A stretch of 64,000 nt of DNA, from contig NZ_JACCBJ010000001.1 in assembly GCF_013408745.1 (NCBI RefSeq), forward strand, positions 3,038,001 to 3,102,000. Direction: 5' to 3'. Every line of letters starts with the position of its first letter. Position 1 is the stretch's first letter. Of this stretch, positions 43,249 through 52,416 are shown in pieces. Below the pieces are notes generated by a model, which saw only the letters and a list, made by a program, of their open reading frames with translations, was not told where the DNA came from and searched no databases. The stretch comes from Leifsonia soli (GTDB taxonomy: Bacteria; Actinomycetota; Actinomycetes; Actinomycetales; Microbacteriaceae). The translations under genes and the position numbers were made by a program.

Positions 43249-44076
43249 CTATTCGGCGCGGGAGAACTCCGACGCCCGAGCGACCTGCTCCGGCGTGAGC
43301 AGCACGCCGGTGTAGCGCTCGAACTGCCGTGCTGCCTGCAGGGCGATCACCTCGGCGCCGGTGATGACGGCGGTCTCCGTCGCCCGCGCGGCGCGGACCA
43401 GCGGTGTCTCGGACGGGAACGCGACGACATCGAACACGGTCGTCGCGCGCTCGATGAAGGCCTCGTCGAAGGCCATCACGTCCTCCGCGTCGCCGCGCAT
43501 CCCGAGCGGCGTGACGTTGACGATGACATCGAAGCCCGGCTCCGGGTCCTCCGCCACCCACTCGTATCCGTACCGCTCGGCGAGGGCGGGGCCGGCCTCC
43601 GCGTTGCGCGCCAGGACGGTCAGCTCGTCGAAACCGGCGCCGCGGAACGCCGCGACGACAGCCTTCGCCATGCCGCCCGAACCTCGGACGAGCACGCGCT
43701 GCGCGGTGTCGACCTCGTGCTCGGCCAGCAGCCGCGCGACGGCCTCGTAGTCGGTGTTGGAGGCGGTGAGCAGGCCGTCCTCATTCACGACGGTGTTCAC
43801 GGATTCGATCGCCACCGCCGACGGCTCGAGGTTGTCGACGAGCGGGATGATCGCCTCCTTGAACGGCATGGAGACCGAGCACCCGCGGATCCCGAGCGCA
43901 CGGATGCCGCGCACGGCCCCCTCCAGGTCGTCCGTCGTGAACGCCTTGTAGACGAAGTTCAGGCCGAGCTCGTCGTACAGATAGTTGTGGAAGCGGGTCC
44001 CGATGTTGCTCGGGCGGCCGGCGAGCGAGATGCAGACCTGCATGTCCTTGTTCAGGATGGGCATGTCCTCCATCAT
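43249..44076 (-). CDS. Shikimate dehydrogenase-like protein
   Basis: About 275 residues. It has the AroE fold: substrate loop SLAGRPSNIGTRFHNYLYDELGL, catalytic Lys in SMPFKEAIIP and Asp in SNTDYEAV. The nucleotide loop is VRGSGGMAKAVVAAFRGAG and the C-terminal substrate region follows. Sequence differs from canonical AroE (NVTxPxK is SMPFK), so it may belong to an AroE-like paralogue. Start between 44064 and 44076 is unsure. It is divergent from the ROK gene. Confidence 0.8.
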   Translation of the reverse strand: MMEDMPILNKDMQVCISLAGRPSNIGTRFHNYLYDELGLNFVYKAFTTDDLEGAVRGIRALGIRGCSVSMPFKEAIIPLVDNLEPSAVAIESVNTVVNEDGLLTASNTDYEAVARLLAEHEVDTAQRVLVRGSGGMAKAVVAAFRGAGFDELTVLARNAEAGPALAERYGYEWVAEDPEPGFDVIVNVTPLGMRGDAEDVMAFDEAFIERATTVFDVVAFPSETPLVRAARATETAVITGAEVIALQAARQFERYTGVLLTPEQVARASEFSRAE

Positions 44077-44140
44077 CGCAGCCCGTGTCAGTGTTCTCAG
44101 GGTCGTCACCCGATATGGGGCCAACTCTTGTGTTCACAGC

Positions 44141-44169
44141 TTGACTACAAGACCCCGATCGTTCACGCT
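44141..44169 (+). promoter_or_regulatory. Promoter of rok gene with TTGACTACAAG motif
   Basis: TTGACT (44141-44146), 17 bp, CACGCT (44164-44169), then 7 nt and ATG 44177. The -35 is part of TTGACTACAAG, shared with the ABC operon promoter. Confidence 0.5.
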
Positions 44170-44176
44170 TGTCGCT

Positions 44177-45367
44177 ATGACCGCCACTCCGGGGCTGATC
44201 CCTCGTGGCGCACGCAATCCCGGGTCGCAGGGCGCACTGAGGCACTTGAACCAGGAACGACTCGTCGAGTTCCTCCTGGCCAACGGACCGTCCACCCAGG
44301 CTGAGCTGGCGCGCGGGACCGGCCTGTCCACCGCCACCGTGTCCAACATCGTCCGCGACATGGCGGCGAAAGGCGTGGTCGCGACCTCCCCGGTGACCTC
44401 GAGCGGGCGCCGGGCGCTGCTGGTCCAGCTCACCGACACCGGCGACATCGCGGTCGGCGTCGACTTCGGGCGCCGCCATGTGCGGATCGTCCTCACCACC
44501 CTCGGCTACGACGTCATCGCCGAGGAGCAAGTGGCCCTCGAGCCCGGGTACGACGTGCTCGGCGCCGTGCGCGAGGCGGCACACCTCCTCGACCGGATGC
44601 TCGCGGAGGGCGGCCACGACCGCGAATCCGTCCTCGCCGTCGGCGTCGGGATCCCCGGACCCATCGACCGCCGGACCGGCACGGTGCTGCAGGGCGCCAT
44701 CCTGCCCGAATGGGTCGGCATCACCCGGCGGGAGCTGGAGGACGTGTTCGGCTTCCCGGTCGTCGTCGACAACGACGCGAACCTCGGCGCGCTGGCGGAG
44801 GTCACCTGGGGCGCCAACCGCGGGGAACGCAACCTGATCTTCGTCAAGATCGGCACGGGGATCGGTGCCGGCCTCATCCTCAACGGCCAGCCCTACTACG
44901 GGTTCCTCGGCATCACGGGCGAACTCGGCCACACCCCCGTCGCGGAGCACGGCGTCATCTGCCGGTGCGGCAACCGCGGCTGCCTCGAGACGATCGCGTC
45001 GACCAGCGTGATGCTCGAGTCGCTGGGCCGTGGCGACGGGGCGCGCACCGCATCCGACATCCTACGCCGCGGGCTCGCGAAGGACCCGGCGGTGCTGCGC
45101 GTGGTCAGCGATGCGGGCACGGCGATCGGCCAGGCGATCGGCAACGTCGCCAACGTCATCAACCCCGAGCTGGTGCTGATCGGCGGACCGCTCGTCGGCC
45201 TCGGCGACGCCCTGCTCGACCCGATCCGGCACGGGATCCGGCAGAACGCCATCCCGATCATCGCCGGAACGACGACTGTCCGGATCTCGTCGCTCGGCGA
45301 CCGCGCCGAGTCGCTCGGAGCAGCCGCGATCGTCATCAAGGGCGCCCTCGCGGGGCAGGACGGCTGA
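44177..45367 (+). CDS. ROK family sugar-responsive repressor
   Basis: 396 residues. An N-terminal winged helix (LVEFLLANGPSTQAELARGTGLSTATVSNIVRDM) is joined to a ROK kinase-like domain. The zinc motif CRCGNRGCLE and the sugar site GELGHTPV are intact. Such proteins are XylR/NagC-type repressors released by a sugar. It lies just ahead of the sugar ABC operon and shares a TTGACNACAAG motif at both promoters, so it is the likely local regulator. Confidence 0.92.
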   Translation: MTATPGLIPRGARNPGSQGALRHLNQERLVEFLLANGPSTQAELARGTGLSTATVSNIVRDMAAKGVVATSPVTSSGRRALLVQLTDTGDIAVGVDFGRRHVRIVLTTLGYDVIAEEQVALEPGYDVLGAVREAAHLLDRMLAEGGHDRESVLAVGVGIPGPIDRRTGTVLQGAILPEWVGITRRELEDVFGFPVVVDNDANLGALAEVTWGANRGERNLIFVKIGTGIGAGLILNGQPYYGFLGITGELGHTPVAEHGVICRCGNRGCLETIASTSVMLESLGRGDGARTASDILRRGLAKDPAVLRVVSDAGTAIGQAIGNVANVINPELVLIGGPLVGLGDALLDPIRHGIRQNAIPIIAGTTTVRISSLGDRAESLGAAAIVIKGALAGQDG

Positions 45368-45415
45368 CGCCCTCCGGAGCTCATCCCGCCGTTATCGCAT
45401 CGTTGTCTTCACTAT

Positions 45416-45445
45416 TTGACGACAAGTGAGAAGATAGCGTTTACT
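45416..45445 (+). promoter_or_regulatory. Promoter of sugar ABC operon with TTGACGACAAG motif
   Basis: TTGACG (45416-45421), 18 bp, TTTACT (45440-45445). TTGACGACAAG (45416-45426) matches the rok promoter motif. Confidence 0.5.
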
Positions 45446-45484
45446 ACTTAGGCACATCCATTCCCGAGCCCGCAAGGAGCGACG

Positions 45485-47032
45485 ATGCCGTCGAACGCAG
45501 TCATCCTCGAGATGCGCGCGATCACCAAGGAGTTCCCGGGGGTCAAAGCGCTGGAGGATGTCTCCCTCACCGTCCACGCCGACGAGATCCACGCGATCTG
45601 CGGCGAGAACGGCGCGGGGAAGTCCACCCTGATGAAGGTCCTCTCCGGCGTGTACCCCTACGGGACGTACAGCGGAGACATCGTCTACCAGGGCGAGGTG
45701 ATGCGGTTCAAGGACATCAAGTCCAGCGAGCAGCAGGGGATCGTGATCATCCACCAGGAGCTCGCGCTCATCCCCGAGCTGTCGATCACCGAGAACATCT
45801 TCCTCGGCAACGAGCCCGGCCGCGGCGGTGTCATCAACTGGGGCGAAGCCAAGCGCCGAGCCGTCGAGCTGCTCGCCCGCGTCGGCCTCTCGGACGACCC
45901 GGACACCCAGATCAAGAACATCGGCGTCGGCAAGCAGCAGCTGGTCGAGATCGCGAAGGCGCTCAACAAGAACGTCAAGCTCCTCATCCTCGACGAGCCG
46001 ACCGCGGCGCTCAACGAGGCCGAGTCGCAGCACCTCCTCGACCTGATCCTCGGCCTGAAGGGCCGCGGGATCAGCTCCATCATCATCAGCCACAAGCTCA
46101 ACGAGATCGAGCAGGTGGCCGACCAGATCACCATCATCCGCGACGGTCACTCGATCGAGACGCTCGACGTCAAGGCGGACGGCGTCGACGAGGACCGCAT
46201 CATCCGCGGGATGGTCGGCCGCACGCTCGAGAGCCGCTACCCCGAGCGGACCCCCAACATCGGCGAGACCTTCTTCGAGGTGCGCGACTGGGTCGTGCAG
46301 CACCCGCAGATCCCTGAGCGCCTGGTCGTCAAGAACTCCAGCTTCTACGTGCGCCGCGGCGAGATCGTCGGATTCGCCGGGCTGATGGGCGCCGGCCGCA
46401 CGGAACTCGCGATGAGCGTCTTCGGCCACTCCTACGGCACCTGGATCTCGGGCGAGATCTACAAGGACGGCCACCAGATCCAGGTGCGCAACGTCTCCGA
46501 GGCCATCGACAACGGCCTGGCGTACGTGAGCGAGGACCGCAAGGTGCTCGGCCTCAACCTCCTCGACGACATCAAGCAGTCGGTCGTGGCGGCCAAGCTC
46601 AAGAAGATCGCCAAGCGCGGGGTCGTCGACGACCTGCAGGAGTACGCGGTCGCCGACGAGTACCGCAAGCTCCTGCGCATCAGGACCCCCGACGTCGACC
46701 GCGGTGTCTCCACGCTCTCCGGCGGCAACCAGCAGAAGGTCGTGCTGGCGAAGTGGATGTTCACCGACCCGGACATCCTGATCCTCGACGAGCCGACGCG
46801 AGGAATCGACGTCGGCGCCAAGTTCGAGATCTACGGGATCATCCAGCAGCTGGCCGCACAGGGGAAGGGCGTCATCGTCATCTCCTCCGAGCTGCCAGAA
46901 CTGCTCGGCATCTCCGACCGCATCTACACGATCTTCGAGGGTCAGATCACCGCCGACTTCCCGATTGCGGAAGCGACCCCGGAGACACTCCTGAAAAGCA
47001 TGACTTCCGCCAAGAAGAGGGTGACCCGATAA
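45485..47032 (+). CDS. gguA: Sugar ABC transporter ATP-binding protein (MglA/XylG/GguA type)
   Basis: 515 residues with two ABC domains. First: Walker [10 protein letters not shown], Walker [13 protein letters not shown]-loop HQELALI. Second: altered Walker [11 protein letters not shown], signature LSGGNQQKV, Walker [15 protein letters not shown]. This is the monosaccharide CUT2 class. The closest naming in Actinobacteria with a ChvE partner is GguA. Symbol is by similarity to that group; the sugar is not certain. Confidence 0.92.
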   Translation: MPSNAVILEMRAITKEFPGVKALEDVSLTVHADEIHAICGENGAGKSTLMKVLSGVYPYGTYSGDIVYQGEVMRFKDIKSSEQQGIVIIHQELALIPELSITENIFLGNEPGRGGVINWGEAKRRAVELLARVGLSDDPDTQIKNIGVGKQQLVEIAKALNKNVKLLILDEPTAALNEAESQHLLDLILGLKGRGISSIIISHKLNEIEQVADQITIIRDGHSIETLDVKADGVDEDRIIRGMVGRTLESRYPERTPNIGETFFEVRDWVVQHPQIPERLVVKNSSFYVRRGEIVGFAGLMGAGRTELAMSVFGHSYGTWISGEIYKDGHQIQVRNVSEAIDNGLAYVSEDRKVLGLNLLDDIKQSVVAAKLKKIAKRGVVDDLQEYAVADEYRKLLRIRTPDVDRGVSTLSGGNQQKVVLAKWMFTDPDILILDEPTRGIDVGAKFEIYGIIQQLAAQGKGVIVISSELPELLGISDRIYTIFEGQITADFPIAEATPETLLKSMTSAKKRVTR

Positions 47033-47034
47033 CC

Positions 47035-48378
47035 ATGAGCACGCAGATCGCAGAGAAGAAGAAGTCCGGAGGCATCCGCGACCTCGGGAAGATGTTCGGC
47101 GGCGGCCAGTCGACCGGACGCCAGTTCGGCATCCTGGGTGCGCTCGTCGTCATCATCGTGTTCTTCCAGATCGCCACCGGGGGCAAGACCCTCGATCCGG
47201 TGAACCTGATCAACCTCGTGAACCAGAACGTCTACGTTCTGATCCTGGCGATCGGCATGGTCATGGTGATCATCGCCGGCCACATCGATCTCTCGGTCGG
47301 ATCCGTGGCGGCGCTGGTCGGCATCGTCGTCGCCGAGGCCATGACCAACTGGAACGTGCCGTGGCCGCTCGCCATCGTGCTCGGCCTCCTGGTCGGTGTC
47401 GTCATCGGCGCCTGGCAGGGCTGGTGGGTCGCCTACGTGGGGGTCCCGGCCTTCATCGTGACCCTGGCCGGCATGCTCATCTTCCGAGGCCTCAACCAGC
47501 TGATCGGCAACGCCAACACCATCCCCGTTCCGGACGGCTTCACCTACATCGGCGGCGGCTTCCTCCCCGAGTGGGGCCCGAACACCGGGTACAACAACTC
47601 CACGCTGCTGCTCGGTCTCATCATCGCGGTCGTCATCGCGCTGATGGAGGTCCGGACGCGTCGCAAGCAGACCAAGACGGGCTCTGAGAAGGCGCCGCTC
47701 TGGGTCAGCGTCTTCAAGGTCGTCATCCTCGACGCCGTCGTGATCTACGCGGCGATCCTGTTCGGCAGCGGCCGGGTCGGCACCTCGTTCCCCGTCGCCG
47801 GCGTCATCCTCGGCGTTCTGATCATCCTGTACTCGTTCATCACGCGGAACACGATCTTCGGTCGTCACATCTACGCGGTCGGCGGCAACTCGCACGCTGC
47901 GGAGCTGTCGGGCGTCAAGATCCGCCGGATCAACTTCTTCGTCATGATGAACATGTCGGTCCTCGCCGCGCTCGCCGGCATGATCGCCGTCGCCCGCTCG
48001 GTATCGTCCGGTCCGCAGGACGGCCTCGGCTGGGAGCTCGACGCCATCGCGGCCGTCTTCATCGGTGGTGCAGCGGTCTCCGGCGGTATCGGCACCGTCG
48101 CCGGCTCCATCATCGGTGGTCTGGTCATCGCGGTCCTGAACAACGGCCTCCAGCTGCTCGGCGTCACCTCCGACAAGGTCCAGATCATCAAGGGTCTGGT
48201 GCTGCTGATCGCCGTCGGCATCGACGTCTACTCGAAGCGCCGCGGCGGCCCCTCCCTGATCGGCAGGATGTTCAACCGCGACAAGACGCAGCGCGCCGAC
48301 GCCGCGGCCGAAGACCAGCCGGCGGTCGTCCCGACCGGCGATCCGGCCGAGGACTCCTCGCGGTCGCTCACCTCCTGA
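47035..48378 (+). CDS. gguB: Sugar ABC transporter permease (GguB type)
   Basis: 447 residues from ATG 47035, 2 bp after the ATPase stop. About ten membrane helices of the BPD_transp_2 family, with AGHIDLSVGSVAALVGIV early and AVFIGGAAVSGGIGTVAGSIIGGLVI late. The longer form with a cytoplasmic loop (RTRRKQTKTGSEKAPLW) is typical of GguB. The C-terminal tail is acidic. Confidence 0.92.
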   Translation: MSTQIAEKKKSGGIRDLGKMFGGGQSTGRQFGILGALVVIIVFFQIATGGKTLDPVNLINLVNQNVYVLILAIGMVMVIIAGHIDLSVGSVAALVGIVVAEAMTNWNVPWPLAIVLGLLVGVVIGAWQGWWVAYVGVPAFIVTLAGMLIFRGLNQLIGNANTIPVPDGFTYIGGGFLPEWGPNTGYNNSTLLLGLIIAVVIALMEVRTRRKQTKTGSEKAPLWVSVFKVVILDAVVIYAAILFGSGRVGTSFPVAGVILGVLIILYSFITRNTIFGRHIYAVGGNSHAAELSGVKIRRINFFVMMNMSVLAALAGMIAVARSVSSGPQDGLGWELDAIAAVFIGGAAVSGGIGTVAGSIIGGLVIAVLNNGLQLLGVTSDKVQIIKGLVLLIAVGIDVYSKRRGGPSLIGRMFNRDKTQRADAAAEDQPAVVPTGDPAEDSSRSLTS

Positions 48379-48433
48379 TCCTTCGTTCTTCCCTTCCCAA
48401 CCTGCAATACACAACACAGAGAAAGAGATAGCA

Positions 48434-49531
48434 ATGCGCAAAATCGCACTCGCGACAGTGGCCGTCGCAGCTGCCACCGCGCTCGCCCTGACCGGCTGCT
48501 CCGGCAGCGGACGCGGCGGCTCGGGCGACGGATCGTCCGCCTCCGGCTTCGCAAAGGACGCCACCATCGGCGTCGCCCTCCCGACCAAGACGTCGGAGAA
48601 CTGGGTTCTCGCCGGTGGCCTGTTCGAGGACGGTCTGAAGGAGGCCGGCTTCAAGGGCGACGTCCAGTACGCCGGTGGCTCCGGTGTCTCCGACCAGCAG
48701 TCGCAGATCCAGTCGATGATCACCAACGGCGCCAAGGTCATCATCATCGGCGCCGTCGACGGCGGCCAGCTCGCCGCGCAGGCCAAGGCCGCGCACGACG
48801 CCGGCGCGACCGTCATCGCGTACGACCGCCTCATCCTCAACACGAACGATGTCGACTACTACGTCGCGTACGACAACGAGAAGGTCGGCGAGCTGCAGGG
48901 TCAGGCCCTGCTCGACGGCATGGCGAAGAAGTACCCGGGCAAGAAGAACTTCAACATCGAGCTCTTCTCCGGTTCGCCCGACGACGCCAACTCCGCGGTC
49001 TTCTTCAACGGCGCCATGAAGGTGCTCGAGCCGAAGATCAAGGACGGCACCCTCAAGGTCGTCTCCGGCCAGACCGAGATCAAGCAGACGTCCACCCAGG
49101 GATGGCTGCCGGCGAACGCGCAGACCCGCATGGACACCCTGCTCGCCGCGAACTACGGCTCGACCGAGCTCGACGGCGTCCTCTCGCCGAACGACACCCT
49201 GGCCCGCGCCATCATCACCTCGGTGAAGGGTGCAGGCAAGCCGGTCCCGATCGTCACCGGTCAGGACTCGGAGGCCGAGTCGGTCAAGTCCATCATGGCG
49301 GGCGAGCAGTACTCGACCATCAACAAGGACACCCGCAACCTGGTCAAGCAGGCCATCACCATGGTGAAGGACCTGCAGCAGGGCAAGAAGCCCGAGATCA
49401 ACGACGACAAGTCGTACGACAACGGCAAGAAGGTCGTCCCGGCGTTCCTGCTGAAGCCGGTCATCGTCACCAAGGAGAACGCGGCGGAGGCGTACGCCAA
49501 CGACCCGACCCTGGAGCCGCTGACCAAGTAA
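48434..49531 (+). CDS. chvE: Sugar-binding lipoprotein (ChvE type)
   Basis: 365 residues. Lipoprotein signal with lipobox LTGC (Cys about 22). The mature part is a periplasmic-binding-protein type I fold (DATIGVALPTKTSENW, SQIQSMITNGAKVIIIGAVDGGQL, VIAYDRLI). It belongs to the multiple-monosaccharide ChvE group. Codon use is very optimal (AAG, ATC, GGC), as expected for an abundant binding protein. It closes the operon and a strong hairpin follows. Confidence 0.93.
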   Translation: MRKIALATVAVAAATALALTGCSGSGRGGSGDGSSASGFAKDATIGVALPTKTSENWVLAGGLFEDGLKEAGFKGDVQYAGGSGVSDQQSQIQSMITNGAKVIIIGAVDGGQLAAQAKAAHDAGATVIAYDRLILNTNDVDYYVAYDNEKVGELQGQALLDGMAKKYPGKKNFNIELFSGSPDDANSAVFFNGAMKVLEPKIKDGTLKVVSGQTEIKQTSTQGWLPANAQTRMDTLLAANYGSTELDGVLSPNDTLARAIITSVKGAGKPVPIVTGQDSEAESVKSIMAGEQYSTINKDTRNLVKQAITMVKDLQQGKKPEINDDKSYDNGKKVVPAFLLKPVIVTKENAAEAYANDPTLEPLTK

Positions 49532-49559
49532 CGGTTCTCACACCCCGGGTGTGAATACG

Positions 49560-49594
49560 AAAGGGGCCGGAGCGCGATGCGCTCCGGCCCCTTT
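49560..49594 (+). terminator. Terminator of the sugar ABC operon
   Basis: AAAGGGGCCGGAGC (49560-49573) and GCTCCGGCCCCTTT (49581-49594), perfect 14-bp stem, loop GCGATGC. Confidence 0.88.
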
Positions 49595-49646
49595 CCCGAT
49601 CCGTCCCCCGACGGGATCGGTCCCCCTGGCCGAGCCTGATGTCAGG

Positions 49647-50183
49647 CTAGGGCGCGCCCGCTGCCACCGACATCGGTGGCAGCACGGATATATGCATTGC
49701 GTGCCCGCTCGCGGTCGGGCGGCCGGGCGCCTGACGCCGAAGCGCCGCCCGGTAGAACCGGAGGAGCTCGGCGGCCGAGGGGCGCTGCGCGGTTATCGTC
49801 GCGGCGTCCGTGCGGCGCGCGGCCATATGGTGGCGCCACGATTCGGCGGCGCACCGGTGGTCCCAGGCCGCAGCCGCTGCGGCCTCGAGCGTTCGGCACC
49901 AGCCGATCAGCTCCCGTCCGGATGAGGCCGGCGCCCAGGTGACCACCCGGAACCACACGTCCGGTCGATTGGGGTCGCCGAACGCGAAGCGGCGGATCAC
50001 GCCGTACGGGCTGCCGAGCGCGCCCTGGCGCAGCAGCCACTCGGTGGGCTGCGCATTCGCCACCGGGTGCCAGGATGCGCTCACGGCGTCACGGTATGCG
50101 AGGCCGCCGACACCGCGGATCCGGCGGCGACGCGCTTTGTACACCGCGTCGTCGACGGGGCCGATGATCGACGTCATGTCCAT
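49647..50183 (-). CDS. Hypothetical protein
   Basis: 178 residues starting MDMTSIIGPVDDAVYKARR. Soluble, basic and rich in Ala, Arg and Trp (WHPVANAQPTEWLLRQG, WFRVVTWAP, WCRTLEAAAAAAWDH). No known domain is recognised and no good ribosome site is seen. It is convergent with the ABC operon. The pattern of Trp and charged residues suggests a real folded protein, but confidence is modest. Confidence 0.55.
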   Translation of the reverse strand: MDMTSIIGPVDDAVYKARRRRIRGVGGLAYRDAVSASWHPVANAQPTEWLLRQGALGSPYGVIRRFAFGDPNRPDVWFRVVTWAPASSGRELIGWCRTLEAAAAAAWDHRCAAESWRHHMAARRTDAATITAQRPSAAELLRFYRAALRRQAPGRPTASGHAMHISVLPPMSVAAGAP

Positions 50184-50218
50184 CGGCGGCGCCCGCCCGG
50201 CCGCCCTAGCATCCCTCC

Positions 50219-50287
50219 ATGACCCCCGGTGCCGCAGTCGATCAGGAACGCGCCGACGACGACGTCGTCATCCTCGGCTACGACTGA
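50219..50287 (+). CDS. Very short open frame, perhaps a gene remnant
   Basis: ATG 50219 gives 22 residues (MTPGAAVDQERADDDVVILG, then YD). The end runs 10 bp into the stop of the DUF3800 gene. It could be a small peptide or a left-over 5' part of a gene cut off when the DUF3800 islet arrived. No ribosome site is convincing. Confidence 0.25.
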   Translation: MTPGAAVDQERADDDVVILGYD

Positions 50288-51180
50288 TTTCGTTCGGCTG
50301 CGCCCCTCATCCTCCGCCAAACAGCCGGATCTACGTGGCTGCCGACCAGATGTCCGGCTGGCCGCGGGTGGACTGCACGATCGCTCTTGAAGACATCTGA
50401 GTGGTTGAGGTCGGGGACCGATCGATGCCATAGGTGAACTTTCGATTCGTGTGTGAATGTCCCTCGAATGGATGGCAGTGTCTTGCGATCAGTCACCCAG
50501 GCGTAGGGCGAATCGCGAATGAGCTGGTAGTCGATGGCTCGGCTCACGCAGGCCGCGGTCCAATCGGCGAACTGGATGTTCGAGCTCAACACGCTGTCGA
50601 CGTGCATCGGCGGCTCGATGATTCGTCGCATCTCCGGGTATTCGTAAGCACGCCCGAGGATGTGCCCATACATCGCGGGAAGTCGCTCTGCCCGGGTCTT
50701 CTCGTTCACTTGGTCGATCATGACCATGACATTCGAACCCCGGCTCTCAGCGTGGCGCGCGAGTCGATTGAGAGCTTCGCGCATTGCGGCCGTTTCACGG
50801 TCAGCGACATTGAGGCTGGTCTGCTTCGGGGTGCCGATCGGCTTCTCGTCGGCGTAATAGAACAGAGCGCCAGCCATCTGACGGACCTGCTTCACCAGCG
50901 CGTCGAAGACTCGAAGATGCTGCGGAAAGCGCTGCGACGTATCCCGCCGGAAGACGCTCGCTCCCTTTTTCTCCCAGCGCCCGGAATGAGGCGCGTTCTC
51001 CATGACGTCCGGGAAGAGCGAACGCTTGCTCTGATTGAAGAGGCTTCCGAAAGATCGCGCCTGTTGTTCCGGAATGATGAACCCCGCGTAGCCGAAGGCA
51101 GGACTGGTGTTGAACCGATCGTGGTCCCGCGCGACGAACGCGCCGGGTTCACCTATTTCATCGATATACGCGAGGAGCAC
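50278..51180 (-). CDS. DUF3800 protein on a lower-GC islet
   Basis: 300 residues if started at GTG 51180 (reads VLLAYIDEIGEPGAF). The N-terminal AYIDEIGE has the conserved DUF3800 Asp-Glu motif and FGYAGFIIP follows. DUF3800 proteins have an RNase H-like fold, are common on mobile and phage-related DNA and are of unknown role. GC content and codon use differ from the neighbours (many AAT, GAT, TTC-poor choices), which indicates transfer. The C-terminal 45 residues look host-like. An upstream ATG at 51213 lies inside a hairpin. Confidence 0.75.
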   Translation of the reverse strand: MLLAYIDEIGEPGAFVARDHDRFNTSPAFGYAGFIIPEQQARSFGSLFNQSKRSLFPDVMENAPHSGRWEKKGASVFRRDTSQRFPQHLRVFDALVKQVRQMAGALFYYADEKPIGTPKQTSLNVADRETAAMREALNRLARHAESRGSNVMVMIDQVNEKTRAERLPAMYGHILGRAYEYPEMRRIIEPPMHVDSVLSSNIQFADWTAACVSRAIDYQLIRDSPYAWVTDRKTLPSIRGTFTHESKVHLWHRSVPDLNHSDVFKSDRAVHPRPAGHLVGSHVDPAVWRRMRGAAERNQS

Positions 51181-51203
51181 GCCCCGATTATGCCGTGCAA
51201 CGC

Positions 51204-51231
51204 AGAAACCCACGCCGAAGCGTGGGTTTCT
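51204..51231. repeat. Perfect 12-bp hairpin in the 5' region of the DUF3800 gene
   Basis: AGAAACCCACGC (51204-51215), loop CGAA, GCGTGGGTTTCT (51220-51231). It is 24 bp upstream of the favoured GTG start. It could be an attenuator, a terminator or an old insertion boundary. Confidence 0.65.
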
Positions 51232-51278
51232 CGAATCGGCGCTCGGGGAACTATTTCATCCCTAGCTACCTGCAGTAA

Positions 51279-51296
51279 CTCTACGAAGAAGTAGAG
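51279..51296. repeat. Small hairpin at the edge of the DUF3800 islet
   Basis: CTCTAC (51279-51284), GAAGAA, GTAGAG (51291-51296). Confidence 0.5.
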
Positions 51297-51342
51297 CCGC
51301 TTGCAACGTCAGGGCGGGTCTCGTTCCAGCGTCGATCGGCGG

Positions 51343-51648
51343 TCAGGTGAACAGCCGGATGAGCGCCGCGACCACCGCGGCCGCCGGCACGACGACGATG
51401 AAGGGCACCCGCAGCGCGTAGAGCCCTGCGGCGATCGCGACGGCAGGCAGGCGGGCGTCGAGCTGGAGCGACTGGCCGGCGCCGAGCGTCTGGACGCAGA
51501 TCAGGGCGGCGAGGAGCGCGGCCGTCAGGAGGTCGCTGACACGCGCCACGGTCGGGTGGTCGAGAGCCCTCGGCGGCACCAGCCAGCCGACGGCTTTGAG
51601 CCCGAGCACGCAGATCGAGGCGAGCAGGATGACGTGCCAGGTGGTCAC
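51343..51648 (-). CDS. azlD: AzlD-family membrane protein
   Basis: 101 residues from GTG 51648, overlapping azlC by 4 bp. Three to four membrane helices; LDHPTVARVSDLLTAALLAALICVQ is typical of AzlD. With AzlC it forms a branched-chain amino acid exporter, as known for AzlCD and BrnFE. Confidence 0.88.
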   Translation of the reverse strand: MTTWHVILLASICVLGLKAVGWLVPPRALDHPTVARVSDLLTAALLAALICVQTLGAGQSLQLDARLPAVAIAAGLYALRVPFIVVVPAAAVVAALIRLFT

Positions 51649-52385
51649 GGCTCCACCTCCCGTTCCATGGGCACCGCCTCGGGATGCGGAGGGTCGTCCC
51701 TGCGGCCGAACAGGTTGAAGACGCCGACGACGATGGCGACGACCGCGGCCGCCAGCACGGGGAGGCCGGGGGTGAGGAACGGCGTCAGCAGCGTGGCGAC
51801 GAAGCCGCCAGCGACGGCTACGGCCTGGGTCTGGCGCGCCTTCAGCCGGGGCCAGAGCAGGCCGAGGAAGGCGGCGGCAGCGGCGGCATCCAGCCCGTAC
51901 GCCTTCACGTCGCCGATCAGGTCGCCGAGGAGGGCGCCGGCCAGCGTCATCAGGTTCCAGCCGATGTAGACGACGAGTCCGGTGACCCAGAACCCGATCC
52001 GCTGCGCACGCGGCTCGCTCTGCGCGGTCGCGACGGCGGTCGACTCGTCGATCGTCAGCTGGGTCGCCGCCGCGCGCTTCCAGAAGCCGGGGCCGATGAT
52101 GCGGGAGAGACGCAGCGCGTAGAACGAGTTGCGCACGCCGAGCAGGGCGGCGCTGACGATCGCCGTCCCGCCGGCCGCGGCGCCGCCGGACGCGAGGACG
52201 CCGATGAGGGCGAACTGCGATCCGCCGCTGAACATGACCAGGCTGAGGACGCAGGTCTGCCAGACGTCGAGTCCGGAGGCCGTGGCCAGGGCACCGAAGG
52301 AGATGCCGTAGACGGCGGTCGCCACCCCGACCGCCCAGCCGGAGCGGGCCGCGGCGCGTTCCTCACTGGTCCGTTCCTGGGGCAT
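51645..52385 (-). CDS. azlC: AzlC-family branched-chain amino acid exporter
   Basis: 246 residues, five to six membrane helices. The conserved segment FSGGSQFALIGVLASGG and LLGVRNSFYALRLS are AzlC signatures, as is the acidic LTIDESTAVATAQ. It is the large subunit of the AzlCD exporter. The TetR gene is 31 bp upstream on the same strand and may share its transcript. Confidence 0.92.
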   Translation of the reverse strand: MPQERTSEERAAARSGWAVGVATAVYGISFGALATASGLDVWQTCVLSLVMFSGGSQFALIGVLASGGAAAGGTAIVSAALLGVRNSFYALRLSRIIGPGFWKRAAATQLTIDESTAVATAQSEPRAQRIGFWVTGLVVYIGWNLMTLAGALLGDLIGDVKAYGLDAAAAAAFLGLLWPRLKARQTQAVAVAGGFVATLLTPFLTPGLPVLAAAVVAIVVGVFNLFGRRDDPPHPEAVPMEREVEP

Positions 52386-52416
52386 CGCCTCCCGACACTA
52401 CCGGGTGGCGGAGGGG

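Noticed and set aside
50434..51294. A 286-codon plus-strand frame opposite the DUF3800 gene
   Set aside because: The minus strand has the family motif and better composition; the plus frame has none.
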